A DNA stretch of 14,513 bases from assembly GCA_020720565.1 (NCBI GenBank), contig DYOK01000046.1, positions 1 through 14,513 of the forward strand. Reading direction: 5' to 3'. This document shows, piece after piece, positions 7,021 through 14,439 of this stretch. The notes under the pieces were generated by a model. It was not told where the DNA came from and ran no database searches. It worked only from the letters and a program-made list of their open reading frames with translations. A program made the translations under genes and the position numbers. The stretch comes from Acetofilamentum sp. (GTDB lineage Bacteria; Bacteroidota; Bacteroidia; Bacteroidales; JAFGXI01). Numbering within the stretch: the stretch's first letter is position 1; each line of letters starts with the position of its first letter.

Positions 7021-9264
7021 ATGAAAAAGACTTCTCGTAGAGATTTTATTAAAATTTCAACTTTGGGAGTTGGCGGTTTAACCATGCTCAATCCAGTATT
7101 AAATTGGGTGCCTGGTTTTATGCCCAAAGAGAAAACACCAGTCGACGAATCAAAAGCTAAACGTTTTCCTACTTTTTGCGAAGTATGTTTCTGGAAATGT
7201 GCTGGATTCACCTATTTAAATGACGAAGGCAACATTCAAAAAATTGTAGGAAATGACGACGACCCACATTCAAACGGACGGTTTTGTCCAAGAGGAACGG
7301 GCGGGGTTGGCTTGTATTACGATAACGACCGACTCAAAGAGCCATTGATGCGAGTGGTCGAAAATGGGAAAAGTGTATTTAAACCCGTAACTTGGGAAAA
7401 AGCACTCGATTTTATAGCCGATAAAATGAAGATTATCGCTAAAAAACATGGTCCCGAAAGTATGGCTTTGCTCTATCACGCCAGTAGCGGTTCGTATTTT
7501 CACCATATGCTCGAAGCCTACGGTACGGCAAATGCGGCCAAACCATCGTACGCGCAATGCTTAGGCCCACGCGAAGCTGCATTTGTTGCAACTTTTGGTG
7601 CTGGTCTCAGCTCGCCCGAACCAACCGATGTAAAAAACACCAAGTGTTTGGTGTTAATCGGCAATCACGTGGGCGAAAACATGCACAATGGATATGTGCA
7701 GGAAGTTTCCGACGCCATCGATCGAGGGGCATCTATAATTACAGTCGATCCACGTTTTTCGACCATAGCTAGTAAATCTAAGTTTTGGCTTCCTATTAAA
7801 CCTGCCACCGATATCGCCTTACTTTTGTCGTGGATACATGTACTTATTTACGAAGAGCTATACGATAAAAAATACGTCGAGCAATATGCCTTTGGTTTCG
7901 AAGAACTTAAATTGCACGTTAAAAATTATACCCCCGAATGGGCCTATACCCAAACTGATATTCGCCCCGAAGACATTCGGAATTCGGCTTACGAAATGGC
8001 CAAAGCATCTCCAGCGGTAATTATCCATCCGGGACGTCACACCACTTGGTATGGCGACGATACCCAAAGACTAAGAGCTATGGCCATATTAAATGCACTT
8101 TTAGGTTCTTATGGACGAAAAGGTGGTTTTTATTTCCCAGAGTCTAAAAAAGTACCCGAATATCCTTCGCCAGCTTATCCTCATCCAAAATGGACATGGA
8201 AAGACATTACAAAACCTACATATAAAGGTGCTGGTACTGGTCTAGCTAACGATCTTATTAAAGCTTCGTTGCCAAATTCAGAAAGTCCTTATAAGATTAA
8301 AGGATGGTTCGTTGTTGGAACCAACTTACTAACCACTGTACCCGATAAATCGATTACCTTAAAAGCCATTCAGAATTTAGAGCTGATGGTAGTGGTCGAT
8401 ACCATGCCAATGGAAATTACAGGTTATGCCGATATCGTTTTACCAGAATGTACATATTTGGAACGATACGACGATATCAGAAGTAATCAACACCGATATC
8501 CCAACATTGCACTTCGAATGCCCGCTGCTGAGCCTCGTTGGCAATCGAAGCCAGGTTGGTGGATTGCACGTGAAATAGGCGTACGTTTGGGACTACAAGA
8601 CTATTTTAAATGGACCAATGTCGAAGAGGAACTCGATTGGAAATTTAAGCAAATGGGCACTTCGCTCGAAGAAATGCAAAAAATTGGCGTAAAAGTCTAC
8701 GAGAAGCACAAACCACTCTACTTAGCCGATGGTGAAGAGTATTTCTTTAACACCAATACTGGTAAAATTGAATTGTACTCCATCGATTTAGAAGAGAAAG
8801 GATACGATGCAATGCCACGTTACACCGAACACAAACAACCTGACGATCAATTCTATCGATTGATATATGGCCGTGCTCCAATGCATACATTTGGACGTAC
8901 CGTTAACAGTCCCCATTTGTCTGATTTAATGTCGGAAAACACCTTATGGGTGAATCCTTCGGTTGCAAAAATATGGGATTTACATAACGAACAATACATC
9001 TGGCTAAAAAATCAAGACAGTGTAATCTCTTCATTTCCAATTAAAGTCCGAATTACCGAACGAATTAGACACGACTCAGTTTATATGGTACACGGCTTTG
9101 GAAAAACCAATGATAAGCTTAGCCGTTCATACGGAAAAGGCATTGATGATACCGAATTAATTACCAATGTAAAAATTGACCCCATTATGGGCGGAACAGG
9201 TATGAGAGAGAATTTTGTCACTTTCGTGACTAAAAACCCACATCAAAAAGAGCAAAACGCATGA
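7021..9264 (+). CDS. Psr/Phs-like molybdopterin oxidoreductase, catalytic subunit
   Basis: This 747-residue protein belongs to the DMSO reductase superfamily, PsrA/PhsA type. The N-terminus (TSRRDFIKISTLGVGG) is a twin-arginine signal, so the folded enzyme is exported. Cys53, Cys56, Cys60 and Cys89 fit the C-x2-C-x3-C-x28-C pattern for a proximal [4Fe-4S] cluster. Cys180 in YAQCLGPREA falls where the family places its Mo-coordinating residue, as in polysulfide and thiosulfate reductases. Later landmarks include GNHVGENMHNG and a C-terminal substrate-cap/MGD-binding domain (YRLIYGRAPMHTFGRT). The length matches PsrA (about 750-770). It is followed by its ferredoxin subunit with a 4-bp ATGA overlap. 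A polysulfide, thiosulfate or tetrathionate substrate is likely from the rhodanese and YeeE/YedE neighbours, but related branches act on arsenate or other oxyanions, so the substrate is inferred. The enzyme could also run oxidatively. Confidence 0.88.
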   Translation: MKKTSRRDFIKISTLGVGGLTMLNPVLNWVPGFMPKEKTPVDESKAKRFPTFCEVCFWKCAGFTYLNDEGNIQKIVGNDDDPHSNGRFCPRGTGGVGLYYDNDRLKEPLMRVVENGKSVFKPVTWEKALDFIADKMKIIAKKHGPESMALLYHASSGSYFHHMLEAYGTANAAKPSYAQCLGPREAAFVATFGAGLSSPEPTDVKNTKCLVLIGNHVGENMHNGYVQEVSDAIDRGASIITVDPRFSTIASKSKFWLPIKPATDIALLLSWIHVLIYEELYDKKYVEQYAFGFEELKLHVKNYTPEWAYTQTDIRPEDIRNSAYEMAKASPAVIIHPGRHTTWYGDDTQRLRAMAILNALLGSYGRKGGFYFPESKKVPEYPSPAYPHPKWTWKDITKPTYKGAGTGLANDLIKASLPNSESPYKIKGWFVVGTNLLTTVPDKSITLKAIQNLELMVVVDTMPMEITGYADIVLPECTYLERYDDIRSNQHRYPNIALRMPAAEPRWQSKPGWWIAREIGVRLGLQDYFKWTNVEEELDWKFKQMGTSLEEMQKIGVKVYEKHKPLYLADGEEYFFNTNTGKIELYSIDLEEKGYDAMPRYTEHKQPDDQFYRLIYGRAPMHTFGRTVNSPHLSDLMSENTLWVNPSVAKIWDLHNEQYIWLKNQDSVISSFPIKVRITERIRHDSVYMVHGFGKTNDKLSRSYGKGIDDTELITNVKIDPIMGGTGMRENFVTFVTKNPHQKEQNA

Positions 9265-9794
9265 GATACGCAATGGCAATGGACACCAAAAAGTGTGTCG
9301 GATGTAGCGACTGTGTAGTCGCTTGTCAAACAGAAAATAATGTACCTCACGGCTTTTGTCGCGACTGGATTGTCGAAAATGTGGATGGTACATATCCTAA
9401 CTTAGAAATGGAAATTCGATCGGAACGTTGTAACCAATGCGAAGATACACCTTGTGTTAGAACTTGCCCAACAGGAGCCAGTCACATTATCGAAGGCGGA
9501 ATAGTAAAAGTAACCCATGTTGAATGTATTGGTTGTGGTGCATGTATTCAAGCTTGCCCATACGATGCCCGATATTTTCACCCCGATGGTTATGTCGACA
9601 AGTGTACGTTCTGCGACCATAGAGTCTCTAAGGGTCAAGATACAGCATGTGTAGCAGTTTGCCCAACCAAATGTTTGTATTTTGGTGACTTACACGACGA
9701 GAACTCACCAGTATCAAAAATACTCAGAGAGAGAAAATGGAAAGTGAACGCCCCTGAAGCAGGCACTAAACCTCAAGTTTATTTTTTAATTTAA
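9261..9794 (+). CDS. Four-cluster ferredoxin subunit (PsrB/NrfC-like)
   Basis: This 177-residue electron-transfer subunit has sixteen Cys in four [4Fe-4S] binding groups: Cys12/15/18/22, Cys57/60/65/69, Cys89/92/95/99 and Cys115/118/130/134. That is the standard PsrB/PhsB/DmsB layout, which wires the membrane subunit to the molybdenum subunit. There is no signal peptide of its own; such subunits usually travel with the Tat-exported catalytic partner. Its ATG overlaps the stop of the catalytic gene (ATGA), implying translational coupling. The length is slightly short of typical PsrB (about 190) but all clusters are present. Confidence 0.92.
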   Translation: MRYAMAMDTKKCVGCSDCVVACQTENNVPHGFCRDWIVENVDGTYPNLEMEIRSERCNQCEDTPCVRTCPTGASHIIEGGIVKVTHVECIGCGACIQACPYDARYFHPDGYVDKCTFCDHRVSKGQDTACVAVCPTKCLYFGDLHDENSPVSKILRERKWKVNAPEAGTKPQVYFLI

Positions 9795-9800
9795 TTCGAT

Positions 9801-10793
9801 ATGAAAGAAGAATTATTTGTTAGCGGGCGAAATATCCCTTTTATCGACCCCGTTTTGCATATTTGGCATTGGCAAATTCCACTTTATTTATTTGTGGGGG
9901 GGCTTGCCGCTGGATTGATCTTTTTTTCCACCTATTTTTACCTAACTGGTAAAGAAAAAGAGTATCCAATTGCCGTACAAGTGGCTCCATTTCTTGCACC
10001 AATTGTTATTGTTTTAGGTTTGATTGCATTATTGCTCGATTTACGCCACCCTGCATTCTTTTGGCAATTATATACCACCATCCGATTCGACTCTCCTATG
10101 TCGTGGGGTGCATGGACCTTAGGTGCAGTAATGCCTTTATCAGTATTGTGGCCTTTGAGTTATTTAACCGAAATTAGAGCCTACTTTGATGGAAAAAATC
10201 GATATATAATTAATTTAATCGATTGGATCTTTAAAATGATGAAACAATACTGGATTATCGAATGGGTTTATAAACTTTCAATAGAATACCGCAAACCCAT
10301 TGCAATAGTTAATATGGTATTATCAATTATTCTTGGTGTGTATACTGGTATTTTGCTTTCTGCCTTTAATGCACGACCTTTATGGAACACCTCTTTATTG
10401 GGCCCATTGTTCTTGGTTTCGGGCTTATCGACTGGAGCCGCGGCTATTATGTGGATGGCTAAAAGTCATCACGAAAAAATTGCTTTTTCAAAAATCGACT
10501 TAATACTCATTGGCGTTGAATTGTTCTTTATTGTCCATTTATTTATGGGCTTTTTGGCCAGTACAGCAGTGCAACAAGAGGCAGCCGGTTTATTCTTAGG
10601 CGGCGAATTTACAGCAGTATTTTGGGGATTCTTTGTGGTCGGTGGATTAGTATTTCCTGCAATTTTGGAAATATTAGAGCTTTATGGCTTTAAAATTCCT
10701 ATTTCGATACCAGCCTTCTTTATTTTGTTTGGAGGTGCATTGTTCCGTTTTATCATGGTCGATGCTGGTCAAATTACACGCTATTTATATTAA
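9801..10793 (+). CDS. NrfD/PsrC-family quinone-interacting membrane subunit
   Basis: This 330-residue integral membrane protein has about eight or nine hydrophobic helices and begins with a short soluble stretch. The segment WHWQIPLYLFVGGLAAGLIF and the later LDLRHPAFFW and SPMSWGAWTLG blocks are hallmarks of the NrfD/PsrC family. These heme-free proteins exchange electrons between the quinone pool and the ferredoxin subunit. It starts 6 bp after the ferredoxin gene and completes a PsrABC-type complex. The menaquinone link is from family knowledge and is expected for an anaerobic bacteroidete. Confidence 0.9.
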   Translation: MKEELFVSGRNIPFIDPVLHIWHWQIPLYLFVGGLAAGLIFFSTYFYLTGKEKEYPIAVQVAPFLAPIVIVLGLIALLLDLRHPAFFWQLYTTIRFDSPMSWGAWTLGAVMPLSVLWPLSYLTEIRAYFDGKNRYIINLIDWIFKMMKQYWIIEWVYKLSIEYRKPIAIVNMVLSIILGVYTGILLSAFNARPLWNTSLLGPLFLVSGLSTGAAAIMWMAKSHHEKIAFSKIDLILIGVELFFIVHLFMGFLASTAVQQEAAGLFLGGEFTAVFWGFFVVGGLVFPAILEILELYGFKIPISIPAFFILFGGALFRFIMVDAGQITRYLY

Positions 10794-10805
10794 AAAAATA
10801 AGACA

Positions 10806-11324
10806 ATGGAAGATAAAAGTAAAAAATTTATGAACCCGTATTTAGCGGGAGTCTTGCTTGGATTTATCATTATGGCGGCATTCTTCTTCAGTGGCGAAGG
10901 CGTTGGAGGTAGTGGTGCCGTAAAAGATATCGTAAAAACTGGAGTCAATATAATTGCTCCCGATTACGCAGAAGGATCAAACTTTTTTAGGGTCTCTGGA
11001 GAACATGGTTCAAGCCCAATTAAAACTTGGTTGGTTTTCGAGGTCTTAGGATTGCTTATTGGCGGTGTAATTAGCGGGGCATTAGCAGGTCGACTAAAGT
11101 TAATGGTTGAACATTCTCCGAAAATCACCTCAAAAACTCGACTCATTTTTGCCTTGCTTGGAGGGGTTTTCTTCGGCATTGGCTCTCAATTGGGTAGAGG
11201 TTGTACATCGGGAGCTGGATTGAGCGGTATGGCCGTAATGTCAGTTTCTGGTTTTGTTGTAGTAGCAGGAATTTTCGGATTTGGCTACCTACTGGCTTGG
11301 TTTTTTAGAAAATTATGGATATAA
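10806..11324 (+). CDS. YeeE/YedE (DUF395) sulfur-transporter half, first subunit
   Basis: This 172-residue membrane protein has about four helices and represents one half of the fold seen in full-length YeeE/TsuA thiosulfate transporters. Its only cysteine, Cys133, lies in the family motif GSQLGRGCTSGAGLSG. In TsuA such Cys residues line the path through which thiosulfate passes. A polar loop of about 40 residues (about 32-72) separates the first two helices. It starts 12 bp after the NrfD-like gene and is followed 11 bp later by the complementary half. The pairing suggests one transporter made of two polypeptides. Import of thiosulfate or another sulfur species is inferred from the family. 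Confidence 0.85.
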   Translation: MEDKSKKFMNPYLAGVLLGFIIMAAFFFSGEGVGGSGAVKDIVKTGVNIIAPDYAEGSNFFRVSGEHGSSPIKTWLVFEVLGLLIGGVISGALAGRLKLMVEHSPKITSKTRLIFALLGGVFFGIGSQLGRGCTSGAGLSGMAVMSVSGFVVVAGIFGFGYLLAWFFRKLWI

Positions 11325-11335
11325 AATAAACGTAT

Positions 11336-11926
11336 ATGGCACCTATTTTTGAACAAGGAAGTGAATGGAATTTAATAGCAGCTCTATTAATTGGTATAGC
11401 CTTTGGTTTTGTACTAGAACGCGCAGGTTTTTCTACTTCGCGCAAGTTAGCTGGCGTTTTTTATGGCTATGACTATACAGTAATTAAAGTATTCTTTACT
11501 GCAGGCATGACAGCTGCTTTAGGGTTACTCTACTTAAACTATTTTGGTATTTTTAAATACGAAAACGTATGGATGCCAGTTACCTATGTGATCCCAACCT
11601 TAGTTGGGGGAGCGATTATGGGTATAGGTTTCTTAATGGGCGGTTTTTGCCCTGGCACCAGTTGGTGTGGCGTAGCTACTGGAAAAATTGACGCTTTTGT
11701 TTTTCTTCTCGGCATTGGTTTGGGTGTGCTATTCTATGGCATAACTTACGAAGTGCTCTGGGAAGACTTTAGAGTTAAAACAGATGTTGGAAAATTCACT
11801 ATGAGTGAGCTCTTACATGTGTCTCCTGGCGTGGCTGTATTAATTTTCATTATCTTTGGTCTGTTTGCTTTCTGGTTGGTCGATAAGATTAAACGAGATT
11901 ACAATATTAAAGACGTAGAATATTAA
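11336..11926 (+). CDS. YeeE/YedE (DUF395) sulfur-transporter half, second subunit
   Basis: This 196-residue membrane protein has about five helices and is the partner of the preceding gene. It opens with the family pattern GIAFGFVLERAGFSTSRKLAG. It carries Cys105 and Cys111 in MGGFCPGTSWCGVATGKID, the second Cys-bearing motif of the family. Together the two halves supply three motif cysteines, as in one-chain TsuA, which uses conserved Cys for thiosulfate passage. E. coli YeeE works with a TusA-like protein (YeeD); none is seen here, and the adjacent genes encode exported rhodanese-like proteins instead. The role in passing sulfur across the inner membrane is inferred. Confidence 0.85.
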   Translation: MAPIFEQGSEWNLIAALLIGIAFGFVLERAGFSTSRKLAGVFYGYDYTVIKVFFTAGMTAALGLLYLNYFGIFKYENVWMPVTYVIPTLVGGAIMGIGFLMGGFCPGTSWCGVATGKIDAFVFLLGIGLGVLFYGITYEVLWEDFRVKTDVGKFTMSELLHVSPGVAVLIFIIFGLFAFWLVDKIKRDYNIKDVEY

Positions 11927-11936
11927 ATCTATTATT

Positions 11937-12572
11937 ATGAACGGAAAAAACATATTTGCAATTGGCCTACTCTTAGTTCTGAGCTTATTTATAGCCTTTA
12001 CTTCGGTAGATAGGAACAATACCAACGAGATATCGCCCGATGAATTGCATCAAAAGATTATCCAAAAAACAAGATACTACACGCCAGAAGATGTGGCTCA
12101 TCACATTATTTCGCAAGATCCATCGCTCCAACTAATCGATGTGAGAGATGAAGTTTTTTACAATAAATTTACTTTAAAAGGGGCTATCAATATCCCTCTT
12201 AAAGATTTTTTAAAACCAGAAAACCTTAATTATCTCGATCAATCGACATACAAAACGATTATTTTCTCTAATGGTTCTGCTGATGCCGATGTAGCTTGGA
12301 TGCTTGCCACTCGTTTGGGCTATACCAATGTATATGTCATGAGAGGGGGGCTCAACGCATGGGTTGAACAAATTCTTAGCCCAAGAGAACATTCTGTTAT
12401 TTGGGATCGAGTAGACGACCAAATGTATCAATACCGAAAAGGGGCAAGTGAATTTTTTACTGGTGGAAAACCTGGCGAGGCTGCAACTAGCACAGCACCT
12501 GCCACAACAGGTAAACCTAAGCCAGCTGCAGCTCCAGGAAAGAAAAAAGAAGTTGGCGGTGGTTGTGGATAA
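11937..12572 (+). CDS. Catalytic-Cys-less rhodanese-like protein with GGGCG tail
   Basis: This is a 211-residue exported or membrane-anchored protein. Residues 5-24 form a hydrophobic N-terminal segment without a lipobox Cys, so it is a Sec signal or an uncleaved anchor. Residues about 48-148 are a rhodanese domain (LIDVRDEVFYNK, KGAINIPL, LGYTNVYVMRGGLNAW). At the catalytic loop the sequence is IIFSNGSADAD, with Ser111 where the persulfide-forming Cys should be. A flexible Ala/Pro/Thr/Lys-rich linker (about 175-204) leads to the C-terminal GKKKEVGGGCG. Cys210 is the only cysteine in the whole protein. It starts 10 bp after the second YeeE/YedE gene. The pattern suggests a sulfur-carrier arm on a rhodanese scaffold, analogous to the SoxY GGCGG arm. 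That function is inference; conventional rhodanese activity is not expected. Confidence 0.87.
   Translation: MNGKNIFAIGLLLVLSLFIAFTSVDRNNTNEISPDELHQKIIQKTRYYTPEDVAHHIISQDPSLQLIDVRDEVFYNKFTLKGAINIPLKDFLKPENLNYLDQSTYKTIIFSNGSADADVAWMLATRLGYTNVYVMRGGLNAWVEQILSPREHSVIWDRVDDQMYQYRKGASEFFTGGKPGEAATSTAPATTGKPKPAAAPGKKKEVGGGCG
12540..12559 (+). repeat. 20-bp direct repeat copy 1 encoding shared tail
   Basis: These 20 bases, coding for KKKEVG just before the GGCG ending, are identical to 14380-14399 in the last part of the tandem-rhodanese gene. Flanking codons differ at third positions while the amino acids are conserved. Confidence 0.8.
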
Positions 12573-12628
12573 TGCGCATTACTACCAATGGTCATCAATA
12601 TAATAATGAACTAAATAACATAAAAGCA

Positions 12629-13246
12629 ATGAAAATTTATATACATATTGCCCTGTTAGCATCCATCATTAGCCTATTTTCTGCTTGCGGCATCGACGAT
12701 AGTAAAAAATACGTGTTAACTCCAGAGGAGACGCTTCAAGCTTATCTATCAAAAGAAGACATTTTAAGTCCCGAGAAATTGGCCAATATCTTACTTTGTG
12801 GTAAAGATACCATTTATCGATTTATCGATATCAGAACACCACACGAGTTTGCTGTAAAGCATCTTAAGGGGGCCATAAATATCCCATCGAAAGATATTCT
12901 CGACGAAGAACACCTTGAGATTTTAAACCAAGACGAAAAGATTAATATCATCTTTTGCAAAAGCAATTGCCAAGCTATCAATTCTTATTTAACATTGAAA
13001 CAGTTAAATTTCAAGAATATAAAAGTAGCATTGGGCGGATACGATTTTATCGACAAATATGTGTTGGCATCATATGGTATCAAAACTGGAGTTTATAACG
13101 ACGAAAAACCACGATTCGACTTTTTACGTCTCGTTGCCGGTAAAGAACAACCCGTTTTTGATAGTATTGCTCGTCCAAGTAATTACGAGAAAAATCCAAA
13201 CCGTGTAGTGGTTCCGTTCGACGAGAATTGTCCAGACTTAAACTAA
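12629..13246 (+). CDS. Single-domain rhodanese lipoprotein
   Basis: This 205-residue lipoprotein starts at 12629, where MKIYIHIALLASIISLFSAC gives a signal peptide with a good lipobox (Cys20). The frame is open back to 12563, but that extension is hydrophilic and would bury the signal. A rhodanese domain spans about residues 48-148, with FIDIRTPHEF, LKGAINIPSKD and a catalytic loop IIFCKSNCQA. Cys110 is at the catalytic position and Cys114 lies four residues on, which could form a disulfide or relay sulfur. The C-terminal 50 residues are non-rhodanese and end in ENCPDLN, with Cys200 near the end but no GGGC tail. The 56-bp gap after the preceding gene is the largest within the operon. It likely supplies the active Cys that its upstream neighbour lacks. 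Confidence 0.85.
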   Translation: MKIYIHIALLASIISLFSACGIDDSKKYVLTPEETLQAYLSKEDILSPEKLANILLCGKDTIYRFIDIRTPHEFAVKHLKGAINIPSKDILDEEHLEILNQDEKINIIFCKSNCQAINSYLTLKQLNFKNIKVALGGYDFIDKYVLASYGIKTGVYNDEKPRFDFLRLVAGKEQPVFDSIARPSNYEKNPNRVVVPFDENCPDLN

Positions 13247-13284
13247 ATAATAATTGGCTCAATGAGCTTAAAATATATTAAAAA

Positions 13285-14412
13285 ATGAAAAAACAATTTT
13301 TAATTATACCCGCATTTCTTCTGCTGATTTTTACGAGTTGCGAGCGTTATTATAACCCTGGTCAAAACATTAAAACCGTTCAAGAAGACACTGCCAAATT
13401 TGCGTCTGAATTTGAGGCTTTGATGCGATTTTTGCCCAATTCTGGCGATTATATTAATTCTAAAAATGCCCCTAGTTTTATAACTGCAGAGGAGGTCAAC
13501 GAACAAATATCTCGGCTATTGATTGTTGATATTAGAGACCAACAATCGTATGTCGAGGGTCATATTAACGGTGCAATATATGTTCCTACAGATAGCCTTT
13601 TTAACCATTTTGAATTTAATGTAGCAGCAAATACATTCGACAAGGTTGTTATTGTTGACCATACCGGACAAGAGGCCGCATATGTTACCGCTATCCTTCG
13701 CATTATAGGATATGATAATGTGTTTGCAATGAAATATGGAATGGGGGCGTGGAACAAATCTCTCGATCAATGGTCGGCTAATGTATCTAACAAATATGCA
13801 AGCAAACTAGAAACTAAACACAATATCAAAAGCAAAGTCTATCCTTTTCCAAAAATTAATACAAAAGCTGGATGCGGATCCGAAATTCTACAAGCTCGTG
13901 CAAAAACTTTATTAAAAACCCCATTTTCAAAACTACTAATCGGTGTTGATAGAGCATTTACCGACAGTTCGTTTTACATTGTAAATTACTGGCCGAAAGA
14001 TAAATACGACAAAGGTCATATTCCTGGATCGTACCAATATACGCCAAAAGAAGATTTAAAGATGGCTGGGTTACTAAAAACCTTACCACACGAGCAAAAA
14101 ATATTGGTTTACTGCTTTACTGGACAAAGTGCAGCTTTTTTGGTAGCCTACCTAAGATTACTAGGTTATAATGCTTTTTCTTTAAATTTTGGAGCCAATA
14201 GTTTTATGCACTCCGATTTAAAAGCTCGCGAAGGCTGGTCTGGATTTGATGCCGCTGCAAGTTTATTCGACTTCCCACTTATCAAAGGGAAAAACCCTAC
14301 CGACAAAGCTTTCGAGGTACATGTTAACGAAGCTAATAAAGGTGTAGAATCTAAAAAGGCTCCAATTAAAGGCGCCGGTAAGAAAAAAGAAGTTGGCGGA
14401 GGTTGCGGTTAA
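13285..14412 (+). CDS. Tandem-rhodanese lipoprotein, domain 1 Cys lost, GGGCG tail
   Basis: This 375-residue lipoprotein has a signal peptide MKKQFLIIPAFLLLIFTSC with lipobox Cys19. Two rhodanese domains follow at about residues 63-162 and 205-318. In domain 1 the catalytic loop reads VDHTGQEAA, so Asp125 replaces the catalytic Cys. In domain 2 the loop is intact (VYCFTGQSAA, Cys277). An extra Cys197 lies in the linker between domains. The protein closes with a Lys-rich stretch and GKKKEVGGGCG, the same last 11 residues as the 211-residue protein at 11937-12572. The body is a clear paralogue of the lipoprotein at 1899-2966 (compare ILRIIGYDNVFAMKYGM with ILRLLGYNNVFAMKWGM), where both domains are active. 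It lies 38 bp after the single-domain rhodanese and is likely co-transcribed. Confidence 0.88.
   Translation: MKKQFLIIPAFLLLIFTSCERYYNPGQNIKTVQEDTAKFASEFEALMRFLPNSGDYINSKNAPSFITAEEVNEQISRLLIVDIRDQQSYVEGHINGAIYVPTDSLFNHFEFNVAANTFDKVVIVDHTGQEAAYVTAILRIIGYDNVFAMKYGMGAWNKSLDQWSANVSNKYASKLETKHNIKSKVYPFPKINTKAGCGSEILQARAKTLLKTPFSKLLIGVDRAFTDSSFYIVNYWPKDKYDKGHIPGSYQYTPKEDLKMAGLLKTLPHEQKILVYCFTGQSAAFLVAYLRLLGYNAFSLNFGANSFMHSDLKAREGWSGFDAAASLFDFPLIKGKNPTDKAFEVHVNEANKGVESKKAPIKGAGKKKEVGGGCG
14380..14399 (+). repeat. 20-bp direct repeat copy 2 encoding shared tail
   Basis: This is identical to 12540-12559 and encodes the same KKKEVG stretch before the GGCG end. The host genes are otherwise unlike in sequence near their ends, which points to tail transfer or strong selection on the tail. 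Confidence 0.8.
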
Positions 14413-14439
14413 TCGCAATATTCCTAAGCACACTAAAAA

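Noticed and set aside
7858..8067. Minus-strand and other alternative-frame open frames inside the molybdopterin gene and elsewhere.
   Set aside because: They lie wholly within strongly supported genes, lack recognisable domains and have shadow-like composition.
12570..12581. A 12-bp perfect palindrome (TAATGCGCATTA) overlapping the stop of the 211-residue rhodanese-like gene.
   Set aside because: Six-bp arms with no spacer are expected a few times by chance in a window this size, and it is neither a terminator (no U-tract) nor at a promoter.
12563..12628. Upstream extension of the single-domain rhodanese frame, overlapping the previous gene.
   Set aside because: The extra 22 residues are hydrophilic and would bury the lipoprotein signal peptide that starts at 12629.
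13259..13269. Short GCTC-N3-GAGC hairpin between the two rhodanese lipoprotein genes.
   Set aside because: A 4-bp stem without a U-tract is too weak to act as a terminator or attenuator.
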